Origin: Brachypodium distachyon
Lineage: Eukaryota; Streptophyta; Magnoliopsida; Poales; Poaceae
DNA length: 64,000 bases
Reading direction: 5' to 3'
NCBI RefSeq assembly: GCF_000005505.3
Contig: NC_016131.3
Coordinates: forward strand, 20,419,501-20,483,500
Position 1 is the first letter of the stretch, and each line of letters begins with the position of its first letter. Made by a program: the position numbers and the translations under genes. This document shows positions 1 through 12,268 of this stretch, one piece after another. Below the pieces are notes generated by a model. It saw only the letters and a list, made by a program, of their open reading frames with translations. It did not search any database and was not told the origin of the DNA.

Positions 1-1108
1 GCAAGCCCCTGCGATGGACAATCTCCCGACTCCAAGTTGCCATTGATGATAATCTGCGTGCTGGAGGTGGAGAGCAACAAGCAGATAATATCACACCATA
101 CACGACCAAAACCAAGATGCCGAAGGAGGTCAAGGAGGAAGGCCCAGGAGACGGAGTCAAAGGCCCGTGCGATGTCCAGCTTGAAAAGGACCGTGGCCTG
201 CCTGGAAAGTCGTCGTGAATGGCTCAACCACAAATTAACGCACACTGGTTAGGGGAGACCAGTGAGGGTAGGAGGGGCGCCAGCCGAAGTGACATCACCT
301 TCGCCACAAGCTTGGCAATGCCATGGACCAAGCTAATAGGGCGAAAGTCCCGAACTTCAGACAGGCGGTTCTTCTTGGGAATGAGGGTAAGGAGCGCACG
401 GTTAAGGTCGTGGAAACCCGCACGCCCCCCGCTATGGAGCCAGCGAAAGAGAGCAACGACCTCGCCCTTGATGATGGGCCAACACGAAGAGAAGAAGAGA
501 CCAGTGAACCCGTCAGGACCGGGAGCACGGTCACGAGGCATCATGCGAATGGCCGCCCAAATCTCCTCCTCAGAGAAGGGCTCCTCCAGAATCTGCAGAT
601 CGTGGCAAGGAATCTGGAGAAACGCAAAGTCTAGGGAGTGCGACCTGTCCTCAGGGGACTCAAAGATCTCCTCGAAGAAGGAGGTCACCGCCTCCTCGAT
701 ACGGTCCTGATCGACCAGGTATTGGCCATCATGATGGAGTTGGGCGATAAAATTGCGCCGCCGATGTGCACCCGCATGGAAGTGGAAGTAGCTAGAGTTT
801 GCATCCCCCTCCCGAAGCCAGGTGATCCTGGCCCTGTGGCAGGCCACGGTCCGCTGAAGGGAGCACAAGGCAAGATACTTGAGCTTCAGGCTCTTGCGAA
901 GCCAAGACTCCAACGGAGATAGCTGGCGACACTCCTGAGCGACCTCGAGCCGGGAGATAACCTCAACCGCGCAATCAATCTGAGAGGGAATATCACCGAC
1001 AAACTTGGCACTCCAAGACTGCAAGTGTCTACTAACAACCCGGAGTTTGTCATTCAAGATGAACGTCGGAGAGGAGCTCGAGGAGGGCGTGGTCCACGCA
1101 GCCGCCAC
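1..1108 (-). pseudogene. LINE ORF2 reverse transcriptase, N-terminal part, frameshifted
   Basis: The segment 1108-224 reads through the linker and the first RT blocks: TWLREGDANSSYFH, APGPDGFTGLF, LIPKK and FRPISL are typical plant LINE RT signatures. At 224-226 a TGA closes this frame inside the block that normally continues toward the first catalytic aspartate. Clear RT similarity (KLDIARAFDSVSW) resumes in a different minus-strand frame nearer the left edge, so an indel separates the two. The catalytic aspartate of motif A is still recognisable. The remaining palm and thumb lie outside the window. Confidence 0.8.
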
Positions 1109-1944
1109 AACATCCAGGAAGCCGTCCAGCTTCGGCCAGAAAGGCTCAAAGTGAAAGCGTCTGAACTGTGAGAGGAACAGCTCGGTGTGAACAAGAAGGG
1201 GGCAGTGATCAGAGATGAGCGTCGGGAGACCACAAAGAAGGTTCTCAGGGAAAATCTAGGCCCAAGAAGCGGAGCAGAAGACTCTGTCAAGGCGCTCGAG
1301 GGTGGGTCGCTCCCTCTCGTTCGACCAGGTAAAGCATCGCCCATTGAGGGGGATTTCCCCCAATTCCGCGTCATTAAGGAACCGCCGGAAGCGACCCATG
1401 GAACGGGGGAGACATTGGAGTTGTTCTTGTCCACTGCCTGGTAGATCATGTTGAAATCACCGGCAACAAGCCAAGGCCCGAGGCAGCCATAGCGGACGTC
1501 TCGCAACTCGTCCAAGAAAGCCACCTGATCAGCATCAACATCGGAAGAGGGGCCATACACCCCAGTGAACCACCAAGGATCGTCGTGGCCGAAGGAGACT
1601 TGGGCAGAAACCGAGAACTCGCAGATGATGGGACCAGAGACGGTAACTTCCGCCGCAACCCACGCAAGCAAAATACCCCCACGAGTCCCAACAGCAGGAA
1701 GATAAACGAAATCACGGAATTCATTGCCCAAAGTTTGCATTACATCAAATAAGGAGATACAAGCAAGTTTTGTCTCTTGAAGACACACCACAACCGTGCC
1801 GGAAGAGCGGACAAGGTCACGCACACCGTGGCGACGTCCCGGGGTGTTGAGACCTCGGACGTTCCAGACGACCAATTTATGGTTCGGCAGAGACATGGCC
1901 AGAACCACCAGAAGCTGCAAAACGCAGCCTAGAGCAGCTCCCAC
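1054..1944 (-). pseudogene. LINE ORF2 endonuclease domain (EEP/APE type)
   Basis: The translation opens with LVVWNVRGLN, followed by CLQETK and, further on, WLVAGDFNMI. These are the conserved metal- and phosphate-binding motifs of the exonuclease-endonuclease-phosphatase fold used by LINEs to nick the target DNA. After about position 1380 the family-like reading continues in another minus-strand frame, ending in a region that joins the RT part. This indicates at least one frameshift, so the open frame here is chimeric at its C-terminus. Confidence 0.8.
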
Positions 1945-4639
1945 GAGCCATCGAGGTCAGCAGGCGGTGACAGACCAAAAAGCTGGCCAAGAGCGGACAC
2001 CTGCGCGGGGGAGAGGGGTTGGTCGAAGGCGGCCTCATAAGCCGCCAGGTCAGGAACAGCGTCAGGGGCCGGATCCCCGGAGCCAAGCTTCCGCATGAGG
2101 ACCCGAACACAGCTCTTCACGGAATCACCAGGTCGGCCACCGCCGCGCGCAGTGACCCGCGAACTGCGGCGAGGCAGCGCCGGGGCTTGGCGCCGTCGTG
2201 CAGAGACAGCAGGTCGCGGCAGGAGATCGGAGATCGGGGTCGAAGCAGCGCCGAGGAAGGCAGCACGAGAAGCCGGAGGTGCAGTCACCCCACGACGTCG
2301 GCGCTGGTAAACGACGACCGGGCGAGGCGACGCTGGGATGGCCATGGGAGGCGCAAGGGCGGCCTCGCAGGGAGCCGCCGGGCAGTCCTGCGCGGGGGGG
2401 GGGGGGGCGGGCTCGACAGCAGGGGGGCGAACGGAGGTGGGCGGCGAAGACGTGGCGACGGAAGTGCAGGCATCGGGCAACGAAGGCTCGGCCGGGGGGG
2501 GGGGGGAGAGCGACGTCCGCAGGCCGGAGGGGACTCCTAGAACAGGCCCAGCCACAGGCAGGGGGGAATCCACAGGCTCCGAAGCCCACCAAGCAGCAGG
2601 CCCGGGCTCAAGGCAAGCGGGGGCCAGCCCAGCGTCGTGTGAAGCGCCGGGGCTCAAAGAGCAGGCCGGCCCAGAGGTAGGGAGGCCCAGGGAGGGAAGC
2701 CCAGAGGAGACAACCCACTTAGCTTGAGCACTCAGTTGTCGGTAGATAGGATTGGGGGAGATGCCCGCATCCAGCAACCGACCAACCAAGGACGGGATCA
2801 GACTGTCCATGACCGAAGCATCCACCACAGAGGACCGGTCCAACGGGTCCGCAGAAGCCGACGAAGGATGGGGTCTGCTTTCCAGAAGGGGGGCAGCACC
2901 GGTCAGAGAAGGGGTGGTCGCAGGGCGGGAGGCCGATCTGTCCTCGAAAGCGAAAAAGCCACAAATAGGGGAATGGCACGTCACCTCGACAGACCGTGGG
3001 GACTCCACAACCCGACAGGAAGCCACAGAGCTAGCATCAGAGACCACACATGGATTTGAATCCAAAGTGGAACCGTCCAAGATCGTACTCAATCATGGGC
3101 AGATTAGACACCGCCGCCTCCGAGACCGTGTCAGACGCGACCACGGGCTTAGGGATGGTCATGACCAGCTCCAGCTCAATCGCGTAGGGGGCATGGGTGT
3201 GCGCGACCACCCGGTAACACGAGGGGCATGAACGATCGGCGGTCTCTGGCGAGACGCGCTCGATGCAGCAGCCGGGTGCCAGAAGGATCGTGACCGAGGC
3301 AACGTCGGTGCCATGGGGGGGGAGACCATAGACATCCAAGGTGACAGAGAACAAGCAAGGCACGAGCCGACCATGGGCCTGCCTGGTCCAACGACGCAGG
3401 TTCAGGGAGAAGGAAGGAGCACGGAGGGGGCCAGCATGCAGGAGATGATCCCGAACGGCGGAAGACTCGAACTGCAACAAGAAATCTTCCGGCGCAAACT
3501 CCGCGACCTCAACATCAGGCGAGGAGAGCTCGAAGTGCTGCTCCAGAAGCTCCAGCACTTGGAGGTGGGAGACCGGCGTCCGGGAGCCGACCACGATGGC
3601 TGTGAGAGTGTTCCCCAGCCGCGATTCCGCCGCCTCAATGGCCGCAGTACGCGGGACATAACGGAAGGCGCGGGGCGGCGCATCCACAGGAGCCGACGGG
3701 GGACGGGGGAAGCACACTCAGGACGCGGGGCGGGGGGCGGATTGGAGCAGTGCCTGACATTGAGGCCCCGCGACGCACCGGAGACGAAGGGGACGATCGC
3801 AGCCAAGGCCGTCGAGGGAGAAGACCTCAGAGCAGGGGGCGAAGCATGACGACGCCCTGGAGCGTCCACCTGGCGAGACCCCGTCACGGCGGCCACCGGC
3901 CGGGAGGGCAGGACGCCAGCGTCACACGTCGGCGCTGCTGCGACGCATCGACCACGCCCATCGGACTACGCGGCCGCTTGCAATCCCCAGCCCGATGGCC
4001 CTCAGCTTTGCAGCGAAGGCAGCGGGGGGTGTTCGTGCAGGCACGGGCGACATGATCGGGGGAGAGGCAATTGAAGCAGCGACCAAGAAGATCTTCTGGG
4101 ACCGGCCGAATGAGACGGGGAGGCGGACCCTGCCTGCGCCGGCGGCGAGGGCGGCGCGCTGGCTCCCACCCAGGCTCAAGAGCAGGGAACGCGGTCAAGA
4201 CCGGGGAGGCGGGAGTGACCTGGACGGCAGGAGGCGGGGCGACCACCTGAGAGCGGAGGCGTGCCTAGGGCGCACGCGCCTGGGGGGCACGCCTGGCATC
4301 CGCCATGAAACCACCAGAGGGGAGGGGCAGCAAGCCGCGAAAGGCCGAGCTGCCGAAGGAGGAGGACGAGGCCGTAGGAGTCACCGACACCTTCCCCTTG
4401 GAGAGCAACGTCCTGGCTGCCGTGGCGAAGGAGATGGGCGACCCCTCCTCGGAGGACAGCGGGCTTTCAGAGCCCCCAAGCCAACGCTGCATCGCGAAAA
4501 TGGGGGAGATGGTGGACGGGACGACGGAATATGCAGGGGCTCGGTGGGTGGTCGCCGGCGCCGGGGTGACGGCCGGCGAGGGGCTGGTGGCTACGGGGTT
4601 AGGGCAGGGGGTGGGGGAGAGGGAGCGGAGAGAGACCAT
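1929..4639 (-). pseudogene. LINE ORF1-like RNA-binding region with two CCHC zinc knuckles
   Basis: Minus-strand open segments at 4639-4265, 4246-3884, 3717-3037 and 3092-1929 make up the ORF1 zone. The 4246-3884 segment has two consecutive zinc knuckles of the form C-x2-C-x4-H-x4-C (CFNCLSPDHVARAC and CLRCKAEGHRAGDC). The next segment looks like the DUF4283/RRM-like domain found in plant LINE ORF1 products, and the last part is a low-complexity Pro/Ala/Ser-rich stretch. ORF1 proteins bind the element's RNA to form the transposition particle. The segments lie in different frames, so no full product can be made. The order knuckles-then-DUF4283-like is my reading and should be treated as tentative. 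Confidence 0.65.
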
Positions 4640-7600
4640 CGCGAGAGTCAGTTACTTCATAATACTCACCGTTGTAGTCTCCTCCCTCTAGATCAACACA
4701 TTATAGAATAGCCACCATGAGTATGAACTCGTTGTGCTGAGTTATGACACCCTACCAAGACTCTATATGAGGCTTTTATGGTAGAGTTGAGGTTAATTTG
4801 TAGAATGGCATCTATGTCTAAGTCAAGTTTTACATTCAAACGAGTTTACTGAATAAACTTAACAAGGCCGCTCAACAACGACACTGATTATGCAGCGGAA
4901 TCCTCTTTGATTCGGTGGCCATGTCGACTTAGTGTTGACCCTCAACTCAACACAATCACTCACAGATCACGTCAAACAACACAGGTAGATAACCCAAGAT
5001 GCAACTTCACCCGTCCATTAACTGCGGACACGGCAATTCGAATAGTTTAGACATCTGCAGAGGTTTCTATACTGGACCCGCACGAAACCAACGTGTTACC
5101 TCACTATTGTCCTATGGCTAGCGTAGCAATGGCGTTGATCTCGTGACCTTTCCACTGCAGGCAACTACTTTATCCTAACTCTAAGGTTTCCCAGTCGGAG
5201 GTGTGATCGCAGTTGCTCCATCGGTTGGGAGGGGCGGTGTGCGGCGACAGGACGGTGACACGGTGTGGGTGCGACATGTGGTGGATGTGCCGGTGGACGA
5301 GCACTGGGGATAGCCGGCCAGGAATGACAAAAACTAGTATGTGGCCCTCACAAATGTGAGTTCGTCATCTAAAAGTGTTAATGCAATAATCTAATACGTT
5401 CTAAAGAAAGAAATAATCTAAATACGACAGATAAATAAACTTGTGGCTTCTTACGTATAAATTTACGGCTTATGTGTATTGATAATATTACAAATAATTA
5501 GCATAGGCAACACAATTATTTTTTAAAACAATATTATAGAAGAAAGCCATGATCTTTTTTTTAAGAGAATCATTTATTGAAGATATTGAAGAATCACAGT
5601 TATAAGTTCTCATTTTCTTTGTTCCAGAAAAAATAGGAATAACTTGTTTCTTTAAATTGCAATATATATCTGTATTACATGCATTATAGTGGGGTTTTCT
5701 GGCGTGCCATGTCAGACATACAAATCGACCCCCCTTGACCATCTATTAATATAACACCCCTGAATACATTGCATCAAGAAGGTATATTATCATTTCGTGG
5801 AAAATGAGACATACCATGGATGGAAAGCAAACAGTAAGAGACAAATGGTACAGACATCCGCTTCCACAATGAAGATCAGAGCAATCCTTTTTTTCTAGAT
5901 TGCACTATGAAGTACATGATTGCTGACCTAACAAACATTAATAGGGAAAAGATTGGAAATAATTAGTAAGACATGATTAACAAACTTGGGGCTTTGAATT
6001 GGTAAATTTGATAAAACATTTGGAATCGACAATTTACATAAAGCATCATGACCTTACTTGTGGTAGCTTTTCATATATACATATGATGTTTGTTGTAATG
6101 AACCATAATATAGTGAAGAAACTGGTTATTGAACATATCTGAATCTTGGAGTCATACTAGATTTAGAATCAGCTCAAATAATATTTGTGAAACAACCGAG
6201 CTGCATTTACAGCCCGTAGTATGACCGGGGGAAATAAGGGATCCTAAATAAATGCAAATCATGTGGCAAGCACATCAATTAGAGAACGGAAAATTAAGTG
6301 ATCACAAAGATATGTAACTCATGTGATAAGCACATCAATCTCAGAAGCACCTCTTCTGAGATGTAAGCATACGCAGAAGTACAGCTGCAAGTTACTGATC
6401 CGCTGTCATAAAATTTTTAAAGCCCTTTTCCAGCTATGCCATGTTCATAGCTGATCTAAACATCGAACAGTATGATGCTGTGTATGGTAACACTTGGGAA
6501 GGACAAATTACCTCTAATAAATCTGAAATGCAGTAAGCCTCCTTAAAAATGACTACTGATCCCAGCTCTCAGAACAGATTTCTGAGTCTAGTTGTTGCTC
6601 TGCAGCATAGTGCATATCATATTAGGCATGGCCTGAAATGCCTATGTTGGCAAAGGAAGCAATACTAAAAGTCCAAGTTAATGCATGGTTAGGTAATGAT
6701 AAGGAATGACAAACAAAATCAAGAAAGAAGAGTTTGTGTTTTGATAGGATTATTTCAGTAGAAGTAATAGCTTCGAAACAACACTATGTTCTTCTATCTT
6801 CTTTTTTCTTGATATCTGGGTATGTACATCAAAATAAAAGACAATTTACGTGCTGCCGTGTGAAAAGATTAAGATACATTTGAGAAATGGTGAAGTGGAA
6901 ACTCTAATTTTAAGTAGTTGGATAAAGTAATATTTTAATTTACAGGGACCGGTACCATATGTGTTCAGATATGATTTTTAAATATAAAGCAGAGCTGAGA
7001 CCTTTTCTTCAAGAATTTCAAACATAGGTTTGGGTCTGTCATCTAATACGTATTACTATATGAGCAAAGGTATGGACCACCGCCCTTCACGAATCAACAA
7101 ATTATGTTTTAGGACACTTAAAAAATTGGGAGAACAATACATTTCAATGTCTAGTTGGAGCCAACTCCCACCACACAACACCAACCTAGGGGAATCTACG
7201 ACGCATAAATCTGAGAGGGAGTACTGCATGCACAGCTCTCATATTCCAAGCAAAAATAGATGTGCCTGATGCCAGTCTGAACTTTGTGTACACCATTACA
7301 ACTACTTACAAGCCATCTTCATCTCCACAATAAGCACAAAACCCGCGCTAAATATATTGTGGAGGGAGTATCAATTATGGTTCTTGTTTTCATTTTTTCA
7401 CAGCAGTCACTGGAGTAGCTCATTTACTCAGTAATGTGTAGTGTGTACCCCGGCATACCATACTGAGATGTTTATGATGATGATTATTATTGAGGTTTTT
7501 TCAGGCCAAGACCAAGTTGAGTTGGCTGTCACACCTAGTTAATAGCTCAAGTAAAAATTATCTATAGCAGATCACTTGTCCCTGTCATATGTAAATCTCC

Positions 7601-8657
7601 CTTTCATCACATTTGATAGTGAACTCTTCTAACTGGAAAGTGCTAACTATTATGTATTTTAGCTTGGAAGGTGAGAGATGTATCGATGCTTGTATGCTCT
7701 CGTAGCAATCCAACAAATTAGTTACCCATCCGAACATACATGAACTAATAACCAAATGAGGTTAAGACGAAAAGAAAAGATACCAGAAATATGCTTGTTA
7801 ATGTTAATTGTAGCAATCTAACTTCAGAAAGTATATACTAACTCAATACTCTGTAGAAAATTAAATGACAATATAATTCAAGTTTAACTGTCACAAAATT
7901 GAAACTTGGCAACATGAGCAAAGAATAAGAAGCTGACACGGTATTGATAGATCCGCTTGATTGATGATCTTCCTTCTGATGGTTCTTGCTGCTTCATGGA
8001 GGAGGCAGTTGCACGATGGGGTCGATACCCAATGTATTGCTTCCCGAACAACACAGCATGAAACCACGGTCTAAAGACGGCCATCTATCGATGTTGGCCA
8101 CAGTGAGGACATAGATGAGGGTGGTAGCTGTGGAGAGGATGCAGTGAGGCGGTGACATTTATATCCATTTTTTCAGACAAAACTCAAGGCCTTCGGTAAA
8201 ACTAAGTTCTTTTAAAGTGAGTCAATTAAAAGCTTTCAGCACAAATGGCAAGTGTTTTACAGAACTGCCATAGTAAAGATAACAGGGTGAGTTAATTACC
8301 TTCTCTTCAATCTTTAAAACAATGGAGTGGTAGAACTGAAATTAGCCACAACATCAAAGAGCCATAGATCATCTAATTTGTTGTGCTCACATGACCAATT
8401 AATAAATAACCATAATATGGGGACATGAATACTTTAAGGAAAAAACAGATTAGCTTCTGTTCAATCTTTAAATTGACCAATTTATAATTAACTAATATCA
8501 GGACATGAACACTTTAAGGAAACTGAAGGTTCTCTTTTAGGTATGGGCACCTGAAATACACATTTACATCATCAAAATTTCAAGCTTGGTTTAGAACCGA
8601 AAATAGTCTAACAATTCAAGCCCTTGCAGAAGCTGATCTCTATTGTATATATCAAGC
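4640..8657. other. AT-rich intergenic DNA without a recognised gene
   Basis: Open frames here are short (under 90 codons), lack family motifs and are not supported by splice-linked neighbours. An imperfect direct repeat around an ACTTTAAGGAAA core occurs near 8430 and 8510. Unidentified old transposon remnants are likely but cannot be named from sequence alone. Confidence 0.5.
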
Positions 8658-9200
8658 TAAGGCCCTGTTTGGTTGGGCTTAAAACTGTTTTTTGACTTTT
8701 GGCTTATAAGCCACAAAAGCACCTAGGGTCCCTTTGTTTAGGCTGAGGCTTGTGCTTATTTGGCTTCTAGGATCAACAAGCCAAAACAAACAACAAAAAG
8801 TAAGCTAACTGCAAACAACAAGCTCCAGCCTTTTTTGTACTACCGAGCAGAAGCACCTCCTGGGGTGCTTCTCGTTCCGGCTGGAGCTGGAGATAAAATC
8901 CCACGCCCCTTTGCTCTTACCACTTAATCAGTATTTACCCAAAACTGCCACTCGCAGACGAAACGTTTTTTTCTCTCTCGTTCTCCTCCCCACCCCGTCG
9001 ACACAACTCCCGACTTCCCGAGCGAACCAATCTCGCGCCGCCTGCCCGCCTCCGCCGTTTCCGCCCCCGCCGCCCCGCCCCCGCCGGCCCGCCTCCTGCT
9101 CCTCCCCCGCCGGCCCTCCTCCTGCTCCATCGACCCACGGTCCTCCGCCAGCCCGCCTCTGCCGGTTCCGCCCCCGCGGCCCGCCTCCTGCTCCTCCCCC

Positions 9201-9317
9201 GCCGGCCCCTGCTCCTCCCCTACCGGATCTACCTCCCCCGCCGGCCCCTGCTCCTCCCCTACCGGATCTACCTCCCCCGCCAGCCCCTGCTCCTCCCCCA
9301 CCGGATCTACCTCCTCC
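9201..9317 (+). repeat. Three tandem 39-bp units, C-rich
   Basis: Three head-to-tail copies (9201-9239, 9240-9278, 9279-9317) differ by only a few bases. They lie in a very C-rich block upstream of the Harbinger Myb gene. The block is open in one plus frame and would encode a proline-rich stretch, but it more likely belongs to the 5' untranslated or promoter region. A GT donor-like site (AAGGTGAGCA) follows near 9424. Confidence 0.8.
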
Positions 9318-9725
9318 GCCGTTCCCTCCTCCTGCTCCTCGGCCAACTGAAGCCTCTTCTCATCCTCCGACTAGCAGATCTCGCGCCGACGCTCCTGCTT
9401 CTTCAACCAGCAAGCAACCTGCAAGGTGAGCACCATTCCCTTTGATTTCCCCCTTCATATTGCTTACTGTCTCTGCATAAATTTTGTGATTGTTGTATCG
9501 ATGAACTGGGGTTGTTTGTATCTGATGAATGGTGTTGTTGTCTGCGGTGCTTTGATTATGTCCATGTCTCAAATTCATGATCCATCCATGTCCAATACAC
9601 ATGCCTATTCTCTGCAAAAGATGTTGTTTGTGAATTTATTTTAAGATCCATCAATGTCCAGTACACATGCTTGTAGGTTGTATAGTCCCATGACTGATTT
9701 TTATGTTTATGTCGTAAGTGAAATA

Positions 9726-10668
9726 ATGGATGATAAGCAAGTCCAAAAGGCTGTGTGGGATACCGATGCGGCAAGGATTTTTTGTGAGATTGCTTGCAAA
9801 GAGGCCAACGAGGGCTATAGGCCTACCAAGACTTTGAGCGTTACGGGTTATAAAAATTTAAGTGAAGAGTTCCATAAGCAAACTGGAAGGCTGTATACCC
9901 ATAAGCAATTCAAAAACCGTTGGGATGAATTGAAAAGCATCTGGACAGCATGGGTGTATTACATGACAAAGGCTACTGGACTTGGATGGGATCCTGTTAA
10001 GAACACTATAACAGCTAGTGAAGAGCAGTGGGCTGACCTGATTAAGGTATGTGTGTTTCAAATAGTTTTTCATTTTAACCTTATGCTATTTTTTATGTAC
10101 TAACAAAACTGAATTGTATATGCAGGTCCATAAGGATATTAGACGTTTTCGAAAAGGTCCCCCGGACAACTTGGAATGGCTAGAGAAAATGTTCCAAAAG
10201 GCTAGTGTGATCGGCAATTCTTCGGTGATGCCCGGAGCTGAAGAAGATGACATTGCAGAACGCAAAGACGTTGATGGTATTGTTGACTTGGAGGCTGATG
10301 ATGAAGGAACCCCTCAACCTAGTCCTCTGCCTATGCCAAAAATGAAGCGTGGGGGGGCAAGTGCCATACCTTGCAGTCCAAAGAGGCCCAAGAAAGATCC
10401 TTATGGAAAGGATTTCAAAAGATTTGTTGATCATGTCATTAGTGAGGAGAAATCAGAGGCATCTAGCAATGTGTCGGTTGCAAATGATATTGATGCCATC
10501 ATGGAGGAAGTTGTCAAGTGTGGGGCACCTGAAACCAGTGATGAGTACTATATTGCAACAAAGTTGTTTGGTAAACTTGAAAATAGGTGTTTCTTCTATG
10601 CTATGAAAACTAGTAAGGGGAGGCTCCAGTGGTTGAAGAGGCAGTACGCGGACAGGAAGAGGCATTAG
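9726..10668 (+). CDS. Harbinger accessory protein with Myb/SANT-like domain
   Basis: Proposed CDS join(9726..10046,10126..10668), 287 residues. The chosen ATG precedes the conserved start MDDKQVQKAVWD; an upstream in-frame ATG at 9654 exists but adds unconserved residues. Residues about 10-107 form a Myb/SANT-like trihelical domain (Myb_DNA-bind_3 type), with tryptophans in AVWD, FKNRWDEL, SIWTAW and EEQWADL. The intron 10047-10125 has GT...AG ends and keeps the frame (ADLIK then VHKDIRRF). The C-terminal half is acidic, then has a basic PKRPKK stretch that could act in nuclear import. In this superfamily the protein binds subterminal repeats and helps bring the transposase to the DNA. It appears intact here. 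Confidence 0.8.
10047..10125 (+). other. Intron of the Harbinger Myb/SANT gene
   Basis: A 79-bp AT-rich segment begins GTATGTGTG and ends TATATGCAG. Removing it joins two conserved halves in frame. Confidence 0.75.
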
Positions 10669-10779
10669 AAATTCATTCACTTGTGTGTTGTATCCTTCAA
10701 TTTAGTTCAGACTTGTGTGTGCTGCTAGTGTTTCGTACTATTGTGTGTGACCTGAACAATGTATTTGTATTCTTCAATT

Positions 10780-10950
10780 TATTTCAGATTTCTTGCTGCT
10801 ATCAAATTTTGTTCATGCTGATGTTTTGTTGCTGGTGCTGTATTGTTGCTGCTGATGTATTTTTGCTGCTGCTGTTTTGTTGCTGCTGCTGTCAAATAAA
10901 TAATGCTGTTGTTGTATTGTTGCTGCTCACATATTTTACTTGCTGTTTTT
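10780..10950 (+). repeat. TGC/TTG triplet-rich spacer between the two Harbinger genes
   Basis: The stretch is dominated by imperfect TGCTGC and TGTTGT triplets between the stop of the Myb gene and the ATG of the transposase. It is a microsatellite-like region with no clear coding role. Confidence 0.7.
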
Positions 10951-10952
10951 AG

Positions 10953-12268
10953 ATGAGTTCATCAACAGAGGCTGAGAGTGACTCAAGTGACTCAAGTGAT
11001 GGAAATATTAATGTTGCTGCCGAGAAGCGGAAGTTAAGGAAAAAGAGACGCAACCGGAATGTGGCTGTTCTTTTTGGTTTCTACCTGCATGCTAGAAAAT
11101 ATCTTAACAAAAGGAAGAGGAGGGAGCATAGGTGCACCGGTCAGCAGTGGACCTATGATACTTTGGGCTCTACAGAAGACTGTTATGAAATGTATAGGAT
11201 GACCAGGCCTTGTTTTGATGCTTTGCATGACAGGTTGGCAGAACATTATGGTTCGAAGGGGACAAAGTTTATGTGTTCTGAAGAGGCTCTTGCAATGTTT
11301 CTATGGACTGTTGGTGGCCCCCAATCTGTGAGCCAAGTGCACAATCGCTTCCATAGATCAACTGACACCATCCACAGGAAGTTCAACCATGTGTTGGCAT
11401 GCTTGAATAGAATGGCAGGAGACATCATAAGGCCCTTCGATCGCAAATTCAGAACCATGCATGACAGGCTTCGTGACTCTAGGTTTTATCCACACTTCAA
11501 CAATTGCATTGGTGCAATCGATGGTACGCATATACCGGTTGTTGTGCCAGCTGATGAGATGATTAACCATGTTGGTCGCCATGGGTATGCCACTCAGAAT
11601 GTCATGGCAGTATGTGACTTCGACATGCGATTCACCTCTATAGTAGCCGGGTGGCCAGGTTCTGCACATGACACAAGGATATTCAGAGACACACTTGACA
11701 AGTACAAGAAGAGATTTCCACACCCTCCAGCAGGTACAATTTCTTTGATGCATCAGACATATACCATTCTTGTATGTATGCGTTATTTTCGTACTAACAC
11801 ATACATCATGGTCTAGGCAAATATTATCTTGTCGATTCTGGCTATCCCAATGACACCGGCTATCTTGCACCATACAGAGGACAAAAATATCATTTACCTG
11901 AGTTCCGCATGGGCCGACCACCAAGTGGTAAATAAGAGTTGTTCAATTTTGCTCATTCCTCACTCCGTAATGTAATTGAGCGCTCATTTGTTGTGTTCAA
12001 GCAAAAGTGGCGCATCTTACTGGATATCCCGAGTTACCCAGTAAAGAAGCAAACCAAGATTATCATCGCTTGCATGGCACTTCATAACTTCATTAGAGAG
12101 AGTGAGATATTCGATGAGGATTTTGATAAGTGTGACCGTGATGAGGACTACATGCCACCAGGGCATGTGGTTGTCACAAATGGGTGGAACCATGAGGGAC
12201 AAGGCAATGTGAACATGAATGCCACTCGTGAAGCTATTGCGGATGGACTGATGGCCGATAGGGAATAA
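10953..12268 (+). pseudogene. PIF/Harbinger DDE transposase with one in-frame stop
   Basis: Reading join(10953..11733,11817..12268) gives 410 codons in a single frame. The 83-bp intron 11734-11816 has GT...AG ends and falls just before GKYYLVDSGYPN. The RNase H-fold catalytic residues are recognisable: first Asp in GAIDGTHIPV, second Asp in LVDSGYPN, Glu in NVIERSF. The last two are separated by 47 residues, matching the DD47E spacing of plant PIF-like transposases. A TAA at 11933-11935 interrupts the frame between the second Asp and the Glu. Downstream sequence stays in frame and well conserved, so this looks like one recent nonsense change rather than long decay. Without readthrough the product lacks the catalytic Glu. 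Confidence 0.85.

Larger units (their letters stand above)
1..4639 (-). mobile_element. Non-LTR retrotransposon (LINE), decayed and running off the left edge
   Basis: Read on the minus strand, the region runs in LINE order: an ORF1-like segment with zinc knuckles (4639 down to about 1929), then ORF2 with an apurinic-type endonuclease (1944-1054) and the start of reverse transcriptase (1108-1). The reverse transcriptase is cut by the window edge, so the 3' end and poly(A) tail lie outside. Several frame changes and stops show that the copy is dead. It is far more GC-rich than the flank at 4700-8650. I could not fix the 5' boundary or a target-site duplication. The family assignment rests on the endonuclease and RT motifs. 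Confidence 0.85.

Noticed and set aside
2019..2727. Several long plus-strand frames opposite the LINE ORF1
   Set aside because: They are antisense shadows of a GC-rich Pro/Ala-coding region, rich in Gly and Arg, without motifs.
8911..9429. 172-codon proline-rich open frame
   Set aside because: Created by C-rich tandem repeats upstream of the Harbinger Myb gene; no domain, and a donor-like site follows. More likely leader sequence than a protein.
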